Part shown: in pieces, positions 6,258 through 15,146 of the stretch | Position numbering within the stretch: the first letter of the stretch is position 1 | How the letters are laid out: each line of letters opens with the position of its first letter | Assembly: GCA_947455805.1 (NCBI GenBank) | Contig: CANGSN010000020.1 | Coordinates: forward strand, 1-15,436 | Reading direction: 5' to 3' | Length of the DNA: 15,436 nucleotides | Origin: Planctomycetota bacterium | Lineage (GTDB): Bacteria > Planctomycetota > UBA1135 > UBA2386 | Position numbers and translations under genes: made by a program | The notes under the pieces: model-generated | What the model was told of the DNA's origin: nothing | Database searches by the model: none | The model's input: only the letters and a program-made list of their open reading frames with translations

Positions 6258-6842
6258 TCAGCTGCGAACCAGCTGCAAGAACTCGGCGCGGGTGCGCTCG
6301 TCCTTGCGGAACAGCCCGAGCAGGCACGAGGTGACGGTGCTGCTGTTCTGCTTCTCGACCCCGCGCATCATCATGCACAGGTGGGAAGCCTCGATGACGA
6401 CGCCGACTCCGCGCGGCTCGAGCACGTCCTGCAGCGCCTCGGCGACCTGCATCGTCAACCGTTCCTGCACCTGCAGCCGCCGCGCGTAGATCTCGACCAC
6501 CCTGGCGATCTTCGACAGGCCGACGATCTTCTTGCCCGGGATGTAGGCGACGTGCGCCTTGCCGAAGAACGGCGCCAGGTGGTGTTCGCACAGCGAGTAG
6601 AGCTCGATGTTGCGGACCACCACCATCTCGTCGGTCTCGGCCTCGAACAGCGCGTCGCCGATGACCTTCTTCGGATCCTGGGCGTAGCCCGACGTGTAGA
6701 AGCGGAACGCCTTCTCGACGCGGCGCGGGGTGTCGCGCAGGCCTTCGCGCGCCGGATCCGGATCGAGTTCGCGCAACATCGAGGCAACCGCCCCGCGGAA
6801 CGGGGTGTCGCCATCCGGACCAGGGCACGCGGCAGCACTCAT
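6258..6842 (-). CDS. folE: GTP cyclohydrolase I
   Basis: This 194-residue enzyme converts GTP to 7,8-dihydroneopterin triphosphate, the first step to folate, and can also supply queuosine or tetrahydrobiopterin routes. The signature LYSLCEHHLAPFFGKAHVAYIP is at 81-102. The second conserved block SHLCMMMRGVEKQNSSTVTS is at 153-172. The zinc ligands C85, H88 and C156 keep the same 71-residue separation of the two cysteines as in E. coli FolE (C110/C181). SKIARVV (110-116) is also conserved. The N-terminus is shorter than in E. coli, giving a catalytic core with a brief lead. The start at 6842 has AAGGGA nearby. It also has a promoter-like pair ending 6 nt upstream, inside the 46-nt gap to the upstream ATPase gene, so it probably has its own promoter and may be leaderless. 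Confidence 0.97.
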   Translation of the reverse strand: MSAAACPGPDGDTPFRGAVASMLRELDPDPAREGLRDTPRRVEKAFRFYTSGYAQDPKKVIGDALFEAETDEMVVVRNIELYSLCEHHLAPFFGKAHVAYIPGKKIVGLSKIARVVEIYARRLQVQERLTMQVAEALQDVLEPRGVGVVIEASHLCMMMRGVEKQNSSTVTSCLLGLFRKDERTRAEFLQLVRS

Positions 6843-6848
6843 ACGTCC

Positions 6849-6878
6849 CTTCTAGCCCGCGGCGGGGTCCTTCGGCAA
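6849..6878 (-). promoter_or_regulatory. candidate folE promoter
   Basis: On the minus strand TTGCCG (6878-6873), an 18-nt spacer and TAGAAG (6854-6849) end 6 nt before the folE ATG. It sits wholly in the short gap after the upstream ATPase gene. The overall geometry matches the ureohydrolase and deaminase promoters. Confidence 0.4.
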
Positions 6879-6888
6879 TGCGCCGCCG

Positions 6889-8595
<1,707 letters not shown>

Positions 8596-8599
8596 GGCC

Positions 8600-9664
8600 T
8601 CACTCCGCGGCACCGCCGCCCATGCGGACGGCGAGCCCCTTGCGATCGAACGCGCGCTCGAGTGCCACTTCCTTGCTGATGCGGCCGCTGCGCCACAGGT
8701 CGAGCAGGCAGTCGTCCATCAGCAACATGCCCTGGCGACGGCTGGTCTGCAGCACCGACGGGATCTTGAACGTCTCGCACTTGCGGATGTGGTTCTCGAT
8801 CGCCGGGTTGTTCAGCATCACCTCGAACGCGGCGACGCGGCCGCCGCTCGCCGACGGGATCAGGATCTGCGACACCACCGCCACCAGCGACAGCGACAGC
8901 TGCGCGCGGATCTGTTCCTGCTGCTCGCGCGGGTACTGGTCGATGATGCGATCGACGGTGCGCGCCGCACCGGTCGTGTGCAGCGTGCCGAACACCAGGT
9001 GGCCGGTCTCGGCCGCGGTGATCGCCGCCGACGTCGTCTCCAGATCGCGCATCTCGCCGAGCAGGATCACGTCCGGGTCCTGGCGCAACGCGCGGCGCAT
9101 CGCCTCGGCGAACGACGGCACGTCGGTGCCGACCTCACGTTGCGTGACCTGCGACTTCTTGTGCGTGTGGTAGTACTCGACCGGGTCCTCGATCGTGATG
9201 ATGTGGACGTCGCGGTTCTGGTTGATCCAGTCGACCATCGTCGCCAGCGTCGTCGTCTTGCCCGAGCCGGTCGGGCCGGTGACCAGCACGAGGCCGCGGT
9301 GCAGGTGCAGCAGCGGCTGCACCGACTCGGGCAGGCCGATCTGCTCGAACGACATCAGCTTCTGCGGGATCTGGCGCATGACCAGGCCGCGCGACCCCTT
9401 CTGCGTCAGGATGCTGACGCGGAAGCGGCACTTGTCGCCGTGCGCCAGGCCGAAGTCGGTGGTGCCGACGCGCAGCAACTCGTCCCAGTTGCGCGCCGGC
9501 GCGATCTGCTTCGCCATCGCCTCGGTGTGGGCCGGCTGCAGCACCGGGCCGTCGACCTCGACGAGGCCGCCACCGAGGCGGAACACGGGCTTGCGACCGA
9601 CCGAGAGGTGAACGTCGGCGGCGCCGCGCTCGAAGGCGGCGTCCATCAGGGCGAGGATGTCCAT
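8600..9664 (-). CDS. pilT: PilT-type pilus retraction ATPase
   Basis: This 354-residue protein has the compact size of PilT and lacks the N-terminal MshEN domain and zinc tetrad of PilB. PilT ATPases disassemble type IV pili and drive twitching. Visible motifs are Walker A GPTGSGKT (130-137), Asp box IITIEDPVEYY (155-165), Walker B DVILLGEMRD (198-207) and His box GHLVFGTLHTTGA (221-233). In place of the classic C-terminal AIRNLIRE helix, NNPAIENHIRKCETFKI (285-301) keeps the pattern with several substitutions. PilT and its paralogue PilU are hard to separate here. It lies between two GspE/PilB genes. The ATG at 9664 follows the upstream ATPase stop by 56 nt. No Shine-Dalgarno site is visible, and this spacer is rich in CTTCC. 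Confidence 0.92.
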   Translation of the reverse strand: MDILALMDAAFERGAADVHLSVGRKPVFRLGGGLVEVDGPVLQPAHTEAMAKQIAPARNWDELLRVGTTDFGLAHGDKCRFRVSILTQKGSRGLVMRQIPQKLMSFEQIGLPESVQPLLHLHRGLVLVTGPTGSGKTTTLATMVDWINQNRDVHIITIEDPVEYYHTHKKSQVTQREVGTDVPSFAEAMRRALRQDPDVILLGEMRDLETTSAAITAAETGHLVFGTLHTTGAARTVDRIIDQYPREQQEQIRAQLSLSLVAVVSQILIPSASGGRVAAFEVMLNNPAIENHIRKCETFKIPSVLQTSRRQGMLLMDDCLLDLWRSGRISKEVALERAFDRKGLAVRMGGGAAE

Positions 9665-9720
9665 GCGGAAGGGTTCGGGGCTCGGGCGACGGAAGGGAAG
9701 GGCGAGGCGGCGGGCCTCGA

Positions 9721-11373
9721 TCAGACGGCGGCGACGACGCGCAGCAGCTCCTGGATGGTCGTGTGACCCTGCAGGACCTTGCGCGCACCGTCCTGGACCA
9801 GCGTCGACATGCCGCCGGACTGCCAGGCGTACTCACGCAGGCGCACCATCGGTTCGCCGCGGAAGGTCATCTCGCGAAGCGTGTTGTCCATCTGCAGCAG
9901 CTCGTAGATGCCGAGGCGGCCGCGGTAGCCGCTGTGGTTGCAGGCCGGGCAACCTTGCGCACGGAAGAAGGTCGCCCCGCTGACGTTGTTCGGGTCGACG
10001 CCGATGCTGCGCAGGTCGGTCGCCGACGGCTCGTGCGGCTGCTTGCACTCCTTGCAGAGCACGCGCAGCAGGCGCTGCGCCAGCACTGCCTGCACCGACG
10101 CGGCGACCAGGAACGGCTTCACGCCCATGTCGCACAGGCGGGTGATCGCCGACGCCGAGTCGTTGGTGTGCAGCGTCGAGAACACCAGGTGGCCGGTCAG
10201 CGCCGCCTGCACGGCGATCTCGGCGGTCTCCTTGTCGCGGATCTCGCCGACCAGGATCACGTTCGGCGCCTGGCGCAGCATCGCGCGCAGGATGCGGGCG
10301 AAGCTGAGGCCGATGCGCGACTTCACCTGGCACTGGTTGATGCCGCGGATGTTGAACTCGACCGGATCCTCGGCGGTGATGATCTTGACGTCCGGGCGAT
10401 TGAGCTCCTGCAGTGCTGCGTAGAGCGTCGTCGTCTTGCCCGAGCCGGTCGGGCCGGTGACCAGCACGATGCCGTTCGGCCGCCCGATGATGCGCTGGAA
10501 GCGCTCGCGGTCGGTGCCCTCGAAGCCGAGGCCCTGCAGGCTCATCAGCCCGCGCTCCTTGTCGAGCAGGCGCATGACTATCGTCTCGCCGTGGCTGCCG
10601 GGCAGCACCGACGTGCGGATGTCGATGTCGCGGCCCTGCGTGCGGAACGAGATGCGGCCGTCCTGCGGCTTGCGGCGTTCGGCGATGTCGAGACCGGCCA
10701 TGATCTTCAGGCGCGAGGTCATCGGCGCCAGCAGGGTCGGTTCGAGCGATGCGATCTCCTTCAGCACACCGTCGACGCGGTAGCGGATGCGCAGCCGTTG
10801 CTGGAACGGCTCGACGTGGATGTCGCTGGCGCGCTGCTGCAGCGCCTCGTCGATGGTCTTCGCGACCAGCCGGATGATCGGCGCGTCGTCGCCTTCCCCC
10901 GCTCCGCCGGCCCCCGCACCGGCCCCCCCGGCCTTCGCCGCCTCGCCGCCGCCGGTCACCTTGCGCAGCGCCTGCTTCAGCGCCTGCGGCGGCATCAGCG
11001 CGCACTGCACGGAACAGCCGGCGAGGAAGCCGAGGTTGTCGGCGACGAACACGCGCACCGGATCGTCGATCGCGACCCAGAGCACGCCGTCCTTCAGCAG
11101 CACCGGCAGCGCTTCGTTCTGCTCGATCTGCTCCTTCGGTACCTTCTTCACCGCTTCGGCCTGCGGTTGCAGCTTCTGCGGGTCGACGAACTTCAGCCCA
11201 TGCGCCTTCGCGAGCACGCGCCACACGGCGGTCTCGTCGGCGAGGTTCAAGGCGACGATCGTGCGTTCGAGCGGCGTGCCGCGGCTGCTGGCGGCGGCCT
11301 CCGCCTTGGCGAGGCGTTCACGATCGAGAACGTTCGCCTCGAGCAGGAGGCGCCGGAAGGTCTCGGAGCTCAA
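9721..11373 (-). CDS. GspE/PilB-type assembly ATPase (copy 2)
   Basis: This is the second assembly ATPase of 550 residues, clearly a paralogue of the one at 6889-8595. It has an N-terminal MshEN-like region (about 1-135) and a Gly/Ala-rich linker (about 141-160). Walker A GPTGSGKT is at 307-314, the Asp box IITAEDPVEF at 331-340, Walker B NVILVGEIRD at 371-380, and the His box GHLVFSTLHTND at 394-405. The zinc tetrad is C440/C443 and C475/C478. The residues before Walker B read RQAPN, where the other two ATPases here have RQDPD. The start is a TTG at 11373. An in-frame stop lies at 11409-11407, and no ATG or GTG occurs until well inside the N-terminal domain. It is the first gene of the ATPase cluster. 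Its partner system (pilus or type II secretion) is unresolved. Confidence 0.92.
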   Translation of the reverse strand: MSSETFRRLLLEANVLDRERLAKAEAAASSRGTPLERTIVALNLADETAVWRVLAKAHGLKFVDPQKLQPQAEAVKKVPKEQIEQNEALPVLLKDGVLWVAIDDPVRVFVADNLGFLAGCSVQCALMPPQALKQALRKVTGGGEAAKAGGAGAGAGGAGEGDDAPIIRLVAKTIDEALQQRASDIHVEPFQQRLRIRYRVDGVLKEIASLEPTLLAPMTSRLKIMAGLDIAERRKPQDGRISFRTQGRDIDIRTSVLPGSHGETIVMRLLDKERGLMSLQGLGFEGTDRERFQRIIGRPNGIVLVTGPTGSGKTTTLYAALQELNRPDVKIITAEDPVEFNIRGINQCQVKSRIGLSFARILRAMLRQAPNVILVGEIRDKETAEIAVQAALTGHLVFSTLHTNDSASAITRLCDMGVKPFLVAASVQAVLAQRLLRVLCKECKQPHEPSATDLRSIGVDPNNVSGATFFRAQGCPACNHSGYRGRLGIYELLQMDNTLREMTFRGEPMVRLREYAWQSGGMSTLVQDGARKVLQGHTTIQELLRVVAAV

Positions 11374-11405
11374 CGGGCTGGACGTCTTGGAGAGGGGGCG
11401 CGCAC

Positions 11406-11434
11406 GTTATGCGCGATCCTCGCACCGGAAGGAA
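11406..11434 (-). promoter_or_regulatory. candidate promoter with hairpin, pilus ATPase cluster
   Basis: On the minus strand TTCCTT (11434-11429), a 17-nt spacer and CATAAC (11411-11406) could form a promoter, with a leader of roughly 25-30 nt before the TTG start. The -10 overlaps a perfect 6-bp hairpin CGCGCA-CGTTA-TGCGCG (11399-11415), which could be an operator or a 5' mRNA structure. Confidence 0.3.
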
Positions 11435-11469
11435 GCCCCGACACCGCTTCGCCGCGGCTCCGCGCGCGG

Positions 11470-11874
11470 TCAGCGGCGCGCCGCGGTCGGCAGCGGCGCG
11501 TACTTGCGGTCGATGCCCATGATGTGGGCGCCGAGCCAGAGCACCAGGAAGTCGAAGAACTCCTTCGCCACCGCCCCGCTGCCGGCGCGGAACGTCTCGT
11601 AGTGCGCGGCGACCTTGCGCAGCATGTCGGCGTGGATGCGCGCGTGCACCGCGAGGCCCGGGAAGCCGATCGCCGCCATGTGCTTCTCCTCGTCGGCGAA
11701 ATGGGCCTTGGTCAACTTGATCAGCTGCTGCAGGGCGGCGTCCACGGTCGCGCGTCCGGCCTTCTTCTGGTCGAGCTCGTGGATCCGGTTCATCGCCGCG
11801 ACCAGCTCGCGGTGTTCGCGGTCCATCGCCGCCACGCCAAGTTCGAGTTCGGGCTTCCAGTCGAGCAGTGCCAT
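11470..11874 (-). CDS. bacteriohemerythrin
   Basis: This 134-residue single-domain protein binds oxygen reversibly at a di-iron centre; bacterial members serve in oxygen delivery, sensing or storage. All seven expected iron ligands are visible: H21 in MDREH, H58 and E62 in KAHFADEE, H77 and H81 in VHARIH, H117 in GAHIMGID, and D122. The spacing is almost identical to the Methylococcus protein. The typical opening (LDWKPELELGVAAMDREH) and the C-terminal YAPL are present. The ATG at 11874 has GAGG 4 nt upstream. The gene precedes the ATPase cluster by 96 nt in the same orientation and is divergent from the FKBP gene. Some homologues are fused to or act with chemoreceptors, but this one is free-standing, so a link to motility is only a possibility. 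Confidence 0.95.
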   Translation of the reverse strand: MALLDWKPELELGVAAMDREHRELVAAMNRIHELDQKKAGRATVDAALQQLIKLTKAHFADEEKHMAAIGFPGLAVHARIHADMLRKVAAHYETFRAGSGAVAKEFFDFLVLWLGAHIMGIDRKYAPLPTAARR

Positions 11875-12053
11875 GGTTCCTCGTTTCGTGTGGAGGCCGG
11901 CATCGACCGCGCCCGGCACCGACCGCAGCCGCCACCGCCCCGCAGTTCGGCCCATGCCCCCTGCCGCCCCGTGGCAGTGGCTGCAGGGCCGGCGCAAGGC
12001 CTCCGCAGGGCCAGGAATGCGCCGTGGCCGCTGTCCCCGCAACGACCGTTCGC

Positions 12054-12059
12054 TACGCT
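12054..12059 (+). promoter_or_regulatory. possible -10 of the FKBP gene
   Basis: TACGCT lies 10 nt before the ATG at 12070, and no Shine-Dalgarno site is present. The best -35 at 17 nt spacing is only CTGTCC. If real, the leader would be about 4 nt. The remaining 11875-12053 holds a small hairpin CTGCC/GGCAG (11961-11965 with 11973-11977) and GC-rich sequence but no gene. Confidence 0.25.
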
Positions 12060-12069
12060 CCCGGCCCCC

Positions 12070-12564
12070 ATGAAACCCGCGATCGCCGACGGTCACGTCG
12101 TGACCATCCACTACCGCCTGACCCTCGACGACGGCTCCATCGCCGACCAGTCGTTCGGCGGCGAGCCCCTCGTCTATATGCACGGGGCCCAGAACATCGT
12201 CCCTGGCCTCGAACGCCAACTGGCCGGCAAGAACGTCGGCGACAAGTGCGACGTCGTCGTGCCGGCCAACGAAGGCTACGGCGACTACGACCCGGCCCGC
12301 GACCAGACGGTGCCGCGCAGCCAGTTCCCGCCGAAGGTCGAGCTCGCGGTCGGCATGGCGTTCCAGACGCGCAATCGCATGGGCCAGCCGATGACGGTGT
12401 GGGTCAAGGCGCTGAAGGACGACCAGGTCACGATCACCGGCAACCATCCTATGGCCGGCCAGCGCCTCAACTTCTCGGTCGAGATCGTCGACATCCGTCG
12501 TGCGACCAACGACGAGAAGAAGCACGGCCACGCGCACGGACCGGGCGGCCACCACCACCACTGA
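12070..12564 (+). CDS. FKBP-type peptidyl-prolyl isomerase, SlyD-like
   Basis: This 164-residue protein has the SlyD layout, a proline isomerase and chaperone of the cytoplasm. The FKBP half starts VTIHYRLTLDDGSIADQSF (11-29), with PLVYMHGAQNIVPGLERQLAGK (33-54) as the core, followed by the inserted IF (chaperone) domain at about 65-120 (ANEGYGDYDPARDQTVPRSQ onwards). The FKBP fold resumes in NHPMAGQRLNFSVEIVDI (125-142). The C-terminus is a natural histidine tail, HGHAHGPGGHHHH, shorter than in E. coli SlyD. It suggests nickel or other metal binding. The ATG at 12070 fits the family start. It is one of only two protein genes on the plus strand, convergent with the cytochrome/LRR gene 42 nt away. 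An in-frame plus-strand opening extends far upstream but only mirrors the ATPase gene, so I reject it. Confidence 0.95.
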   Translation: MKPAIADGHVVTIHYRLTLDDGSIADQSFGGEPLVYMHGAQNIVPGLERQLAGKNVGDKCDVVVPANEGYGDYDPARDQTVPRSQFPPKVELAVGMAFQTRNRMGQPMTVWVKALKDDQVTITGNHPMAGQRLNFSVEIVDIRRATNDEKKHGHAHGPGGHHHH

Positions 12565-12606
12565 TCGCGCCGTCCCCAGCGCGCGGTGACGCCGCCAGCG
12601 CCAGGG

Positions 12607-13737
12607 TCACTTCGGCGGCAGCTTGGCGAGGAACTTCGCCGGCTCGGCGACGAACGCCGCCTTGCACTTGCCGCAGCAGAACGCGATGCGCCGGCCGTCG
12701 TGCTCGACGGTGTGCTGCGGGTCGATCGGCTTGTCCGCCACCGGGCAGCTGGTGTTGATCGGCTGGTTGCGCTGCTGCCGCTCGTCGACCTCCTTCTTGG
12801 CGGCCGCGAGCCGCGCTTCGGCATAGTCGCCGAGGTCGACATCGAGCTTCGGCGCCTGCTTCTTCGCCGCCAGGCCACCCGCCGACGTCACCTGCGTCTG
12901 CCAGGCGTAGACGCGCGTCAGGTGCGGCAGCTGCGCCAGCGCCGCGATCCCGGCGTCGCCGAGCTTGCTGCCGACGGCGTTGACGGTCTCGAGCTGCCCC
13001 AGCTCCTTCATGGCGAGGAACGTCGCGTCGCCGAGCGCCGTGTGCTGCGCCTGCAACCGCCGCAGCTGCGTCAGCTTCGCCAGCGTCCCGGCGCTGGCAT
13101 CGGTGACCGCCGTGCGGCCGAGGTGCAGCCAGACGAGACGCGGCGCCAGGTGTTCGACGCCGGCCAGCAGCGCGTCGTCGGCCTTGTCGCGCAGCAACGA
13201 CAGGTTCAGTTCGAGGGCCTCGGTGTCGGCGGCGACCGGTTGCACCAGCGCGCCGAGGGCCTGCAGCCGCTGCACTGCCTGCGCCAGCTTCGCGCGCTGC
13301 GCGTCGTCCATCGCCGGCAGCTCGAAGGTGATCTTCGGCACCACGCGCGCCGCCAGTTGTTCGCGCAACCAGGTGTCGCCCGCTTCGGGCCACTCGGCGC
13401 CCTGCACGATCCAGGCGCGGAACAGCTGCTGCTGCTCCTTGCTCAGCGCCTCGCCCTTCTGCGGCATCAACTCGTCGTCGTCGGCCGGCAGGCCGAGCCG
13501 CCGCAGCAGGTCGCTGTCGTCGGGCTTGCCCGGCACCACGCTCGGCTCGTCGGCGGCGAACAGGTGCTCCTTGGCATCGAGCCGCAGGTCGCCCTTCTGC
13601 TCCTTCGGACCGTGGCAGTCGATGCAGCGCTCCAGCAGCAGCGGCGCGATCTGCTTGGCGAAATCGACCCGCGGCGCTTCGGCGGCGGGTTCCTGCGGGG
13701 CGGCCACGACCAGCAACGACACGGCGAAGGCGAGCAT
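12607..13737 (-). CDS. secreted cytochrome/LRR/YHS-like fusion protein
   Basis: This 376-residue protein begins with a short signal-like segment (MLAFAVSLLVVAAPQ). A planctomycete-type cytochrome domain follows, with one heme-binding site C38-x-x-C41-H42 in ERCIDCHGPKEQKGDLRL. Residues about 170-300 have leucine-rich-repeat-like periodicity (LVWLHLGRTAVTD, LRRLQAQHTALGD, LETVNAVGSKLGDAG, LTRVYAWQTQVT). The C-terminal roughly 50 residues look like a small YHS/TRASH-type metal site: C331 in NTSCPVADKPID, then C354, C355 and C358 in FCCGKCKAAF. Cytochrome plus repeat architectures are characteristic of Planctomycetota, but the function of this one is unknown. It should be exported to the periplasm or cell surface. 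Only the ATG at 13737 gives a signal peptide; longer openings upstream overlap the deaminase gene. No Shine-Dalgarno site is seen, but a promoter-like pair ends 6 nt upstream. Confidence 0.85.
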   Translation of the reverse strand: MLAFAVSLLVVAAPQEPAAEAPRVDFAKQIAPLLLERCIDCHGPKEQKGDLRLDAKEHLFAADEPSVVPGKPDDSDLLRRLGLPADDDELMPQKGEALSKEQQQLFRAWIVQGAEWPEAGDTWLREQLAARVVPKITFELPAMDDAQRAKLAQAVQRLQALGALVQPVAADTEALELNLSLLRDKADDALLAGVEHLAPRLVWLHLGRTAVTDASAGTLAKLTQLRRLQAQHTALGDATFLAMKELGQLETVNAVGSKLGDAGIAALAQLPHLTRVYAWQTQVTSAGGLAAKKQAPKLDVDLGDYAEARLAAAKKEVDERQQRNQPINTSCPVADKPIDPQHTVEHDGRRIAFCCGKCKAAFVAEPAKFLAKLPPK

Positions 13738-13743
13738 CGCCGC

Positions 13744-13771
13744 ATCATCGCGCCACGCGCCGGGCGCGCAA
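13744..13771 (-). promoter_or_regulatory. candidate promoter of the cytochrome/LRR gene
   Basis: On the minus strand TTGCGC (13771-13766), a 16-nt spacer and GATGAT (13749-13744) end 6 nt before the ATG at 13737. The site lies in the 65-nt gap after the deaminase gene. This is the weakest of the five similar sites because of the short spacer and poor -35. Confidence 0.3.
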
Positions 13772-13802
13772 GCCGGCGCCGCGAGGCGCGTTCGGGCCGC
13801 GA

Positions 13803-15053
13803 CTACAACGGCCGGCGACCGACGCGCACGTCGTGGCCGAACTGCGCGAAGGTGTCCTCCATGTAGTTCAGTACCCCGCGCACCCAGTCCCGCTTGTCCG
13901 GATACGAGCCAGGGAAGAACGACCGCTTGAAGCCGTAGATCAGCACGTCCTTCAGCGCGCGCGGCTCGAGGCCGAACGCCGAGACCGCCTTCTCGACCTC
14001 GTCGGTCATCGTCGTGCGCGACACCAGCCGGTTGTCGGTGCACAGCGTGACGCTGCAGCGCGCTTCGCGCATGCGCCGGAACGGGTGCTTCTTCAGGTCG
14101 CCGCGCAGTTCCGGGATCGTCTGCTGGTTGCTGGTCAGGCAGACCTCGAGCGTGATGCGGCGGTCGGCGATGTAGCGCACCAGCTTGTCGATGTAGGCGC
14201 GCTTGTCCTTGATCGACTTGTCCTTGATGTGCTTCTGGCTGAACAGCCAGGTGCCGTGCCCGATGCGGTCGGCGTGGCAGTCGGTGATCGCCTGGAAGAT
14301 CGACTCCGGGCCGTAGTCCTCGCCGGCGTGCACGGTCTTGCCGAGGAAGTGGTCGTGCGCGAGCTGGTAGGCCGCCTGGTGGTCCTTGCACGGGAAGCCG
14401 CGCTCCTGGCCGGCGAGGTCGAGCCCGACCACCGGCAGGCCGTCGACCTCGGCGGCGGCGATGGCGGCGCGCGCCAGCTCGAGCGACGCCAGCCCGTAGA
14501 TCTCCTCGGGCCGCGCCGTGCTCATCGCCTCGAAGTAGGCGCGATAGTGCTCGCTGAACACCGGCAGGAAGAAGCGCATCGCGCAGACGATGACGCCGGC
14601 TTCGAACCGCGGCAGCGCACCGCGCTTCACCTCGGGGTCGGCGTTGATCTCCTTCTTCGCCCGCTCGAGGCCGCGGCAGACGGCGCGCAGCACGTCGCGC
14701 ACGCGGAAGTCGCCGCGCACGTGCAGCTGCGGCGCGAAGCGAACCTCGATGTAGAACACGTTCTCGCGGCGGCAGTCCCAGGCGAGCTCGTAGGCGGCGC
14801 GCTCCAGCGATTCGGCGTCCTGCAGGCAGGCGACGGTGAACTCGAACCCCTTCAGATACTCGGGCAGGTTCTTGTAGGCGCGCTTGAACACGAGCTCGAG
14901 CAGGCCGTCCGGCGTGCGGCTCGGCAGTTCGACCTTGTGGATGCGCGCGAGATCGAGCAGCGTCTCGAGCCGCAGGCTGCCGTCGAGGTGGAGGTGAAGG
15001 TCCGACTTCGGCAACCGCGCGACGAGATCGCGGGTGAGCACGGGCTTCGACAT
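13803..15053 (-). CDS. adenosine deaminase-family protein
   Basis: This 416-residue metal-dependent deaminase belongs to the adenosine/adenine/AMP deaminase family, which hydrolyses the 6-amino group of purines. Landmarks are the zinc pair H20/H22 in SDLHLHLDGSL, H242 and catalytic E245 in VHAGEDYG, H266 in RIGHGT, the SNQQT substrate segment (308-312), and D340 in LCTDNRLVS. The last motif reads D-N where classical enzymes have D-D, a variation also found in some bacterial adenosine deaminases. It is longer than the usual 330-350 residues, mainly through a Lys-rich insertion around 272-298 and extra sequence around 165-185. The substrate may therefore differ from adenosine. The ATG at 15053 begins the family N-terminus (PKSDLHLHLDG); the open frame beyond it lies in the divergent promoter region. 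The cytochrome/LRR gene follows 65 nt downstream. Confidence 0.92.
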   Translation of the reverse strand: MSKPVLTRDLVARLPKSDLHLHLDGSLRLETLLDLARIHKVELPSRTPDGLLELVFKRAYKNLPEYLKGFEFTVACLQDAESLERAAYELAWDCRRENVFYIEVRFAPQLHVRGDFRVRDVLRAVCRGLERAKKEINADPEVKRGALPRFEAGVIVCAMRFFLPVFSEHYRAYFEAMSTARPEEIYGLASLELARAAIAAAEVDGLPVVGLDLAGQERGFPCKDHQAAYQLAHDHFLGKTVHAGEDYGPESIFQAITDCHADRIGHGTWLFSQKHIKDKSIKDKRAYIDKLVRYIADRRITLEVCLTSNQQTIPELRGDLKKHPFRRMREARCSVTLCTDNRLVSRTTMTDEVEKAVSAFGLEPRALKDVLIYGFKRSFFPGSYPDKRDWVRGVLNYMEDTFAQFGHDVRVGRRPL

Positions 15054-15059
15054 GGACCG

Positions 15060-15088
15060 ATCATGGAGCAACGCCGCGAGGGCGGCAA
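15060..15088 (-). promoter_or_regulatory. candidate deaminase promoter, leaderless type
   Basis: On the minus strand TTGCCG (15088-15083), a 17-nt spacer and CATGAT (15065-15060, four of six to TATAAT) end 6 nt before the ATG at 15053. No Shine-Dalgarno site is present. Together with the divergent site at 15112-15140 it fills the 93-nt gap. Confidence 0.5.
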
Positions 15089-15111
15089 GCGCGAGCCTCG
15101 TCGACGCAGCG

Positions 15112-15140
15112 TTGGCGGCGGACGCTCGCGCCCCTAGCCT
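15112..15140 (+). promoter_or_regulatory. candidate promoter of the right-edge gene
   Basis: TTGGCG (15112-15117), a 17-nt spacer and TAGCCT (15135-15140) end 6 nt before the GTG at 15147, with no Shine-Dalgarno site. It mirrors the deaminase promoter across a short divergent region; the two -35 boxes are 23 nt apart. Confidence 0.5.
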
Positions 15141-15146
15141 CCGCTC

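Noticed and set aside
9763..12564. 933-codon plus-strand frame ending in the FKBP protein
   Set aside because: Only the last 164 codons have protein-family features. The rest is antisense to the ATPase and hemerythrin genes, and the junction is just the absence of stops in GC-rich DNA.
12586..12610. GTGAC/GTCAC inverted repeat between the convergent FKBP and cytochrome/LRR genes
   Set aside because: Only 5 bp, no T-run and a loop of about 15 nt; too weak to call a bidirectional terminator.
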